From Candidatus Polarisedimenticolia bacterium (lineage in GTDB: Bacteria; Acidobacteriota; Polarisedimenticolia; Gp22-AA2; AA152), in the NCBI GenBank assembly GCA_036004685.1, contig DASYRE010000050.1, forward strand, positions 62,001-126,000: a stretch of DNA of 64,000 nucleotides, in the 5' to 3' direction. Each line of letters opens with the position of its first letter. The first letter of the stretch is position 1. This document shows, in pieces, positions 60,536-64,000 of the stretch. The translations under genes were made by a program, and so were the position numbers. The notes below the pieces were generated by a model, which saw nothing but the letters and a program-made list of their open reading frames with translations, was not told the DNA's origin and ran no database searches.

Positions 60536-62719
60536 TCAGATCGGCTCGAGGGGAGCATATTTTGGAAGGAACTTCTTGGAGCCGTAAACCGAGAAGGAGA
60601 CCGTGAGCTTCAGGGCATCCCCGGATCCTTCGACCTGGATGATCGTGCCGATTCCATACTCCGGATGATGGACCCGCCTGCCCAGTCCGAACGCCCCCGA
60701 TGCCGTCCCGGACTCTCCGCTCTCCGAGGCCGGCGCGCGTGGGGGCCGCGATCCATAGAACGGCAGGGCCGGACGCCCGGAGCCTTCGCGTGAGACGGTC
60801 CGGAGCAGGTGGGGCGGGATTTCCTCGAGAAAACGGGAAGGCTCGTTGAATTCGCGGCGCCCGAACACTCTCCGGCAGACCGCCCGGGTCAAAATGAGCC
60901 GTTCCCGGGCGCGCGTCATCCCCACATAGCAAAGTCTTCTCTCTTCCTCCACCTCGCTGGCGCTCTCCAGGCTTCGGGCATGCGGGAAGAGATTCTCCTC
61001 CATGCCGATCAGGAAGACGACCGGAAATTCGAGCCCCTTCGCGCAATGCAGGGTCATCAGGGACGCGCCTCCCGCGCCTTGCCGGTTCTCCACTTCGGAT
61101 ATCAAGGCGGCCCGTTCCAGGAACTCCTGGAGCCCTTCCGCGCTCCCGGAGTGTTCTCCGACGGCCGCCACCAGCTCCTCGAGGTTCTCCAGGCGTGAAG
61201 GGAGGTCGTCCGGGCTGGTTCTCTCCAGGTGCTCGCGGTAGCGTATCCGATCGAGCAGGCTCGCCACGAAGCTCCCCGCGTCCATTTCCTGCGCCGACGC
61301 GCGGAGCTCGTCGAGCAGGGCAAGGAAGCCCCGGAGCGCCCGTTCGCTCCGGGCGGTGAGCGCCGACGTCTCCAGAGCCCGCGCCGCGGCGGCCGGGAAA
61401 GGGAGGCGCTCGCGGGACGCGAGCGCCTCGAGCACCTCCGCCGCTCCCTTGCCGAGCTCCCTCGAGGGCACGTTGAAGATCCTCTTCCAGGCCACTTCGT
61501 CGGCCGGATTGACCACCAGCTTCAAATAGGCCAGAACGTCCTTGATCTCCCGCCGGTCGTAGAAGCGCACGCCTCCGAAAATGGCGTAGGGGATGCCGCG
61601 CCGGGCAAGGGCCTCTTCCAGCAGCCGCGATTGCGCGTTGGTCCGATAAAGCACGGCCGCCCGCTCGGGCCCGCCGGCCGCCGCATCGATCCGGTTCGCC
61701 ACGAAGGAGGCCTCCTCCAAATCGTCGGCGGCGCAGTAGAGGTCGATCGATTCGCCTGCCGGATTGTCGGTCCACAGCGCCTTCCCGATCCGGCTCGTGT
61801 TGTTCCCGACGACCGAGGAGGCCGCCTCCAGGATGACTTTCGTGGAACGGTAGTTCTGCTCCAGCTTGATGATCCGCGTTCCGGCGAAGTCCCGCTCGAA
61901 GCAGAGGATGTTGTTGATGTCGGCGCCGCGGAAACGGTAGATGGACTGGTCTTCGTCCCCGACGCAACAGACGTTGCCGTGCGCCCCCGCGAGGGATCGG
62001 ATGAAAAGGTATTGGGAGTGATTCGTGTCCTGATACTCGTCGACGAGCAGGTAGCGGCAGAGGCCGCTCCAGCGGCTGGCCGCCTCGGGCTCTTTCTCGA
62101 AGATCTCCAGGGGGCGGAGAATCAGATCATCGAAATCCATGGCGTTGGCCGACCGGAGGCGCTCGGAGTAGCGGGCGTAGAGATCGCCGAGGATCTCCCC
62201 GCCCGGGCCCGGATGGCCCGCCCGGTAGGCGTCGGGGCTCACGAAGAGGTTCTTGGCGCCGCCGATCGCGGAGAGCACGCGGCGCGCGGGCAAGGATTTG
62301 TCGTCGACGCCGAGCTCCTGCTGGAGATCCCGGATCAGGGAGAGCTGATCGGAATCGTCGTAGATGACGAACCCGCGCCGGTAGCCCAGCCGGTGGGCCT
62401 CGCTGCGGAGGATCCGAAGACCCAGCGAATGAAAGGTGGAGATCCAGGCCCCGCAGCGCGGCGTGCCCAGCAGGTCGGCCACGCGGCCCTTCATCTCGTC
62501 CGCCGCCTTGTTCGTGAAGGTGACCGCGAAAATCTGGTCGGGAAACGCCTTTCCCGCTCCGATCAGATGGGCCACGCGATGGACGATCACCCGCGTCTTG
62601 CCGGATCCCGCTCCGGCGAGGATCAGGAGAGGGCCTTCGGTCGCGAGGACGGCCTCCTTCTGCGGTCCGTTGAGATCGTCGAGAGGCATCGAGACGGAGG
62701 GTCCGGCCGGGGTGGCCAC
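60536..62719 (-). CDS. uvrD: UvrD/PcrA-type superfamily 1 helicase
   Basis: 727 aa from GTG 62719, which shares one base with the glmS stop; an ATG at 62689 is possible. Motif I GAGSGKTR, motif II VDEYQDTN, motif III GDEDQSIYRFRGA, and QNYRST, TLHCAKGLEFP and YVGMTRAR: the complete set. It unwinds DNA in repair and replication restart. The C-terminal region (GRRVHHPEYGIGTI) is the Tudor-like RNA-polymerase-binding domain typical of PcrA. Confidence 0.95.
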   Translation of the reverse strand: MATPAGPSVSMPLDDLNGPQKEAVLATEGPLLILAGAGSGKTRVIVHRVAHLIGAGKAFPDQIFAVTFTNKAADEMKGRVADLLGTPRCGAWISTFHSLGLRILRSEAHRLGYRRGFVIYDDSDQLSLIRDLQQELGVDDKSLPARRVLSAIGGAKNLFVSPDAYRAGHPGPGGEILGDLYARYSERLRSANAMDFDDLILRPLEIFEKEPEAASRWSGLCRYLLVDEYQDTNHSQYLFIRSLAGAHGNVCCVGDEDQSIYRFRGADINNILCFERDFAGTRIIKLEQNYRSTKVILEAASSVVGNNTSRIGKALWTDNPAGESIDLYCAADDLEEASFVANRIDAAAGGPERAAVLYRTNAQSRLLEEALARRGIPYAIFGGVRFYDRREIKDVLAYLKLVVNPADEVAWKRIFNVPSRELGKGAAEVLEALASRERLPFPAAAARALETSALTARSERALRGFLALLDELRASAQEMDAGSFVASLLDRIRYREHLERTSPDDLPSRLENLEELVAAVGEHSGSAEGLQEFLERAALISEVENRQGAGGASLMTLHCAKGLEFPVVFLIGMEENLFPHARSLESASEVEEERRLCYVGMTRARERLILTRAVCRRVFGRREFNEPSRFLEEIPPHLLRTVSREGSGRPALPFYGSRPPRAPASESGESGTASGAFGLGRRVHHPEYGIGTIIQVEGSGDALKLTVSFSVYGSKKFLPKYAPLEPI

Positions 62720-64000
62720 TATTCGACGGTGACGCTCTTCGCGAGGTTTCGAGGCTGATCCACGTCGCAGCCGCGCCGCAGGGCGATGTGATAGGCGAGG
62801 AGCTGGAGCGGCACGACCGCCAGGATGGGCGTCAGCAGCTCGGACGTCTTGGGGATGGTGATGACGTGGCTCGCCATCTTCGCCAGGTCGTTCTTGCCCT
62901 CGTCGGTGACGGCGATGATCCGTCCCTCCCTCGCCCGGACTTCCTCGATGTTGCCCATCATCTTGTCATACACCTTGTCGCCGAAAGCGAGCGCGACCAC
63001 CGGCAGGTTCTTGTCGATGAGCGCGATGGGCCCGTGCTTCATCTCGCCGGCCGGATATCCCTCGGCGTGGATGTACGATATCTCCTTGAGCTTCAACGCG
63101 CCTTCCAGCGCGATGGGATAATTGACGCCGCGCCCGAGGAAAAGGAAATCGGAGGCCCGGTAGTACTCCTTGGCGATCTCCTCGATCAGGGGATCCATCC
63201 CGAGAATCTGCTCGATCTGCGCCGGCAGGTGCAGGAGACGGGCGATCTCCTCCTTCGCGACTCCCGGGGTTGCGCTCCCGCGGACCTCTCGCAGATGAAG
63301 CGCCAGGAGATGAAGAGCCGCCAGCTGGGCGGTGAAGGCTTTGGTGGAGGCCACCCCGATCTCGGGACCGGCATGGGTGTAGATCACGCCGCTCGCTTCA
63401 CGGGTGATCATGCTTCCCACGACGTTGCAGATGGCGATCGTCTTGAGTCCCTTGGCCCTCGCTTCCCGCTGCGCGGCGAGCGTGTCGGCCGTCTCGCCCG
63501 ACTGGCTGATGACCACCACCAGATCGTCGGGGTGAAGGATCGGATCGCGGTAGCGGAACTCGGAGCCGATGTCCACTTCGACCGGAACCTTGACCACGCT
63601 CTCCAGAAGGAATTTCCCCACGAGCGCCGCGTGCCATGAGGTTCCGCACGCCACCAGCGCGATGCGCCGCACCTTGCGAAAGTCCTCGGCGCTGATTTCC
63701 ATCTCTTCCAGGAAGATGCTCCCCGACTCGCGGGAGACGCGCCCGAGCAGGGTGTCCCGAATAGCCCTGGGCTGCTCGTAGATTTCCTTGAGCATGAAGT
63801 GCTTGAATCCGCTCTTTTCGGCCATGATCGGATCCCAGGTGATCCGCTGCACCTTCCGGGCGATCGGATGCCCCTGCAGATCCCGGATCTGGACCCCCTG
63901 CTCGGTGACGACCGCGAGCTCCCCATCGTCCAGGAAGAAAACGTCGCGCGTGTGATTGAGGATGGCAGGGATGTCGGAGGCGACGAAGTATTCGTCCTTT
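62719..64000 (-). CDS. glmS: Glucosamine-fructose-6-phosphate aminotransferase, 3' part
   Basis: The 5' end lies outside the window; 427 codons are visible. The end of the glutaminase domain ([18 protein letters not shown]) is followed by two SIS sugar-isomerase domains ([42 protein letters not shown]-like segments) and the conserved C-terminal [10 protein letters not shown]. It makes glucosamine-6-phosphate from fructose-6-phosphate, the substrate for GlmM encoded 12 kb away. Confidence 0.96.
   Translation of the reverse strand, partial: KDEYFVASDIPAILNHTRDVFFLDDGELAVVTEQGVQIRDLQGHPIARKVQRITWDPIMAEKSGFKHFMLKEIYEQPRAIRDTLLGRVSRESGSIFLEEMEISAEDFRKVRRIALVACGTSWHAALVGKFLLESVVKVPVEVDIGSEFRYRDPILHPDDLVVVISQSGETADTLAAQREARAKGLKTIAICNVVGSMITREASGVIYTHAGPEIGVASTKAFTAQLAALHLLALHLREVRGSATPGVAKEEIARLLHLPAQIEQILGMDPLIEEIAKEYYRASDFLFLGRGVNYPIALEGALKLKEISYIHAEGYPAGEMKHGPIALIDKNLPVVALAFGDKVYDKMMGNIEEVRAREGRIIAVTDEGKNDLAKMASHVITIPKTSELLTPILAVVPLQLLAYHIALRRGCDVDQPRNLAKSVTVE

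Overview
This is a high-GC (roughly two-thirds G+C by eye), gene-dense bacterial chromosome window with no rRNA, phage genes, CRISPR array or recognisable transposase. The best taxonomic guess is Acidobacteriota or a neighbouring soil/sediment phylum. That rests on a secreted VWA protein resembling the 'VWFA-related Acidobacterial domain' family, many secreted carboxypeptidase-regulatory-like and TPR proteins, a stressosome operon, and a TilS-Hpt-FtsH-FolP-CdaA-CdaR-GlmM block. The phylum is an inference, not something the sequence proves.

Layout. 1-10.4 kb (all minus strand): a Ser/Thr kinase cut by the window edge, a small membrane protein, an adenylate cyclase with a CHASE2 sensor paired with a large FecR-TPR-outer-membrane-barrel protein, and a secreted Cys-rich protein. 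10.6-16.5 kb: an MBL-fold hydrolase, a GAF-SpoIIE phosphatase, a small-gene/ArfB operon, a Tat-exported aldo/keto reductase and DNA polymerase IV. 16.7-20.9 kb: a stressosome operon (RsbR, RsbS, RsbT, RsbX) running directly into a histidine kinase whose N-terminus resembles the RsbT-binding domain of RsbU, then a receiver-only regulator; a second lone receiver follows. 21-30 kb: a Ycf46-like AAA ATPase, an ABC exporter pair, a GSDH-like secreted protein, and an MbfA-like ferritin/VIT transporter coupled to a ClC channel. 30-41 kb: family-B DNA polymerase, M48 protease, sulfite-oxidase-like enzyme, a zinc-ribbon protein, a 1240-residue GltD/PyrK-like flavoprotein and an amidohydrolase. 41-48 kb: a cold-shock-type RRM protein, secreted proteins, tRNA-Asp and tRNA-Val, a Mut7-C nuclease, and a TPR-VWA operon. 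48-64 kb: housekeeping genes, namely pdxJ, glmM, cdaR, cdaA, folP, ftsH, hpt, tilS and tRNA-Met (minus), hemB-hemL (plus), a VOC protein, uvrD and glmS (partial).

Working together. The c-di-AMP cyclase and its regulator sit with GlmM and FtsH, the usual cell-wall/osmotic cluster. The haem genes form one short operon behind a small zinc-finger gene. The stressosome operon appears to send its signal from RsbT to a two-component kinase rather than to an RsbU phosphatase and sigma-B. Between 11 and 26 kb a family of short palindromic repeats sits at gene 3' ends and often supplies the stop codon itself.

Most promising leads: the stressosome-to-histidine-kinase circuit, the CHASE2 cyclase/FecR-barrel pair, the single-chain Nfn-like flavoprotein, and the stop-codon-supplying mosaic repeats.
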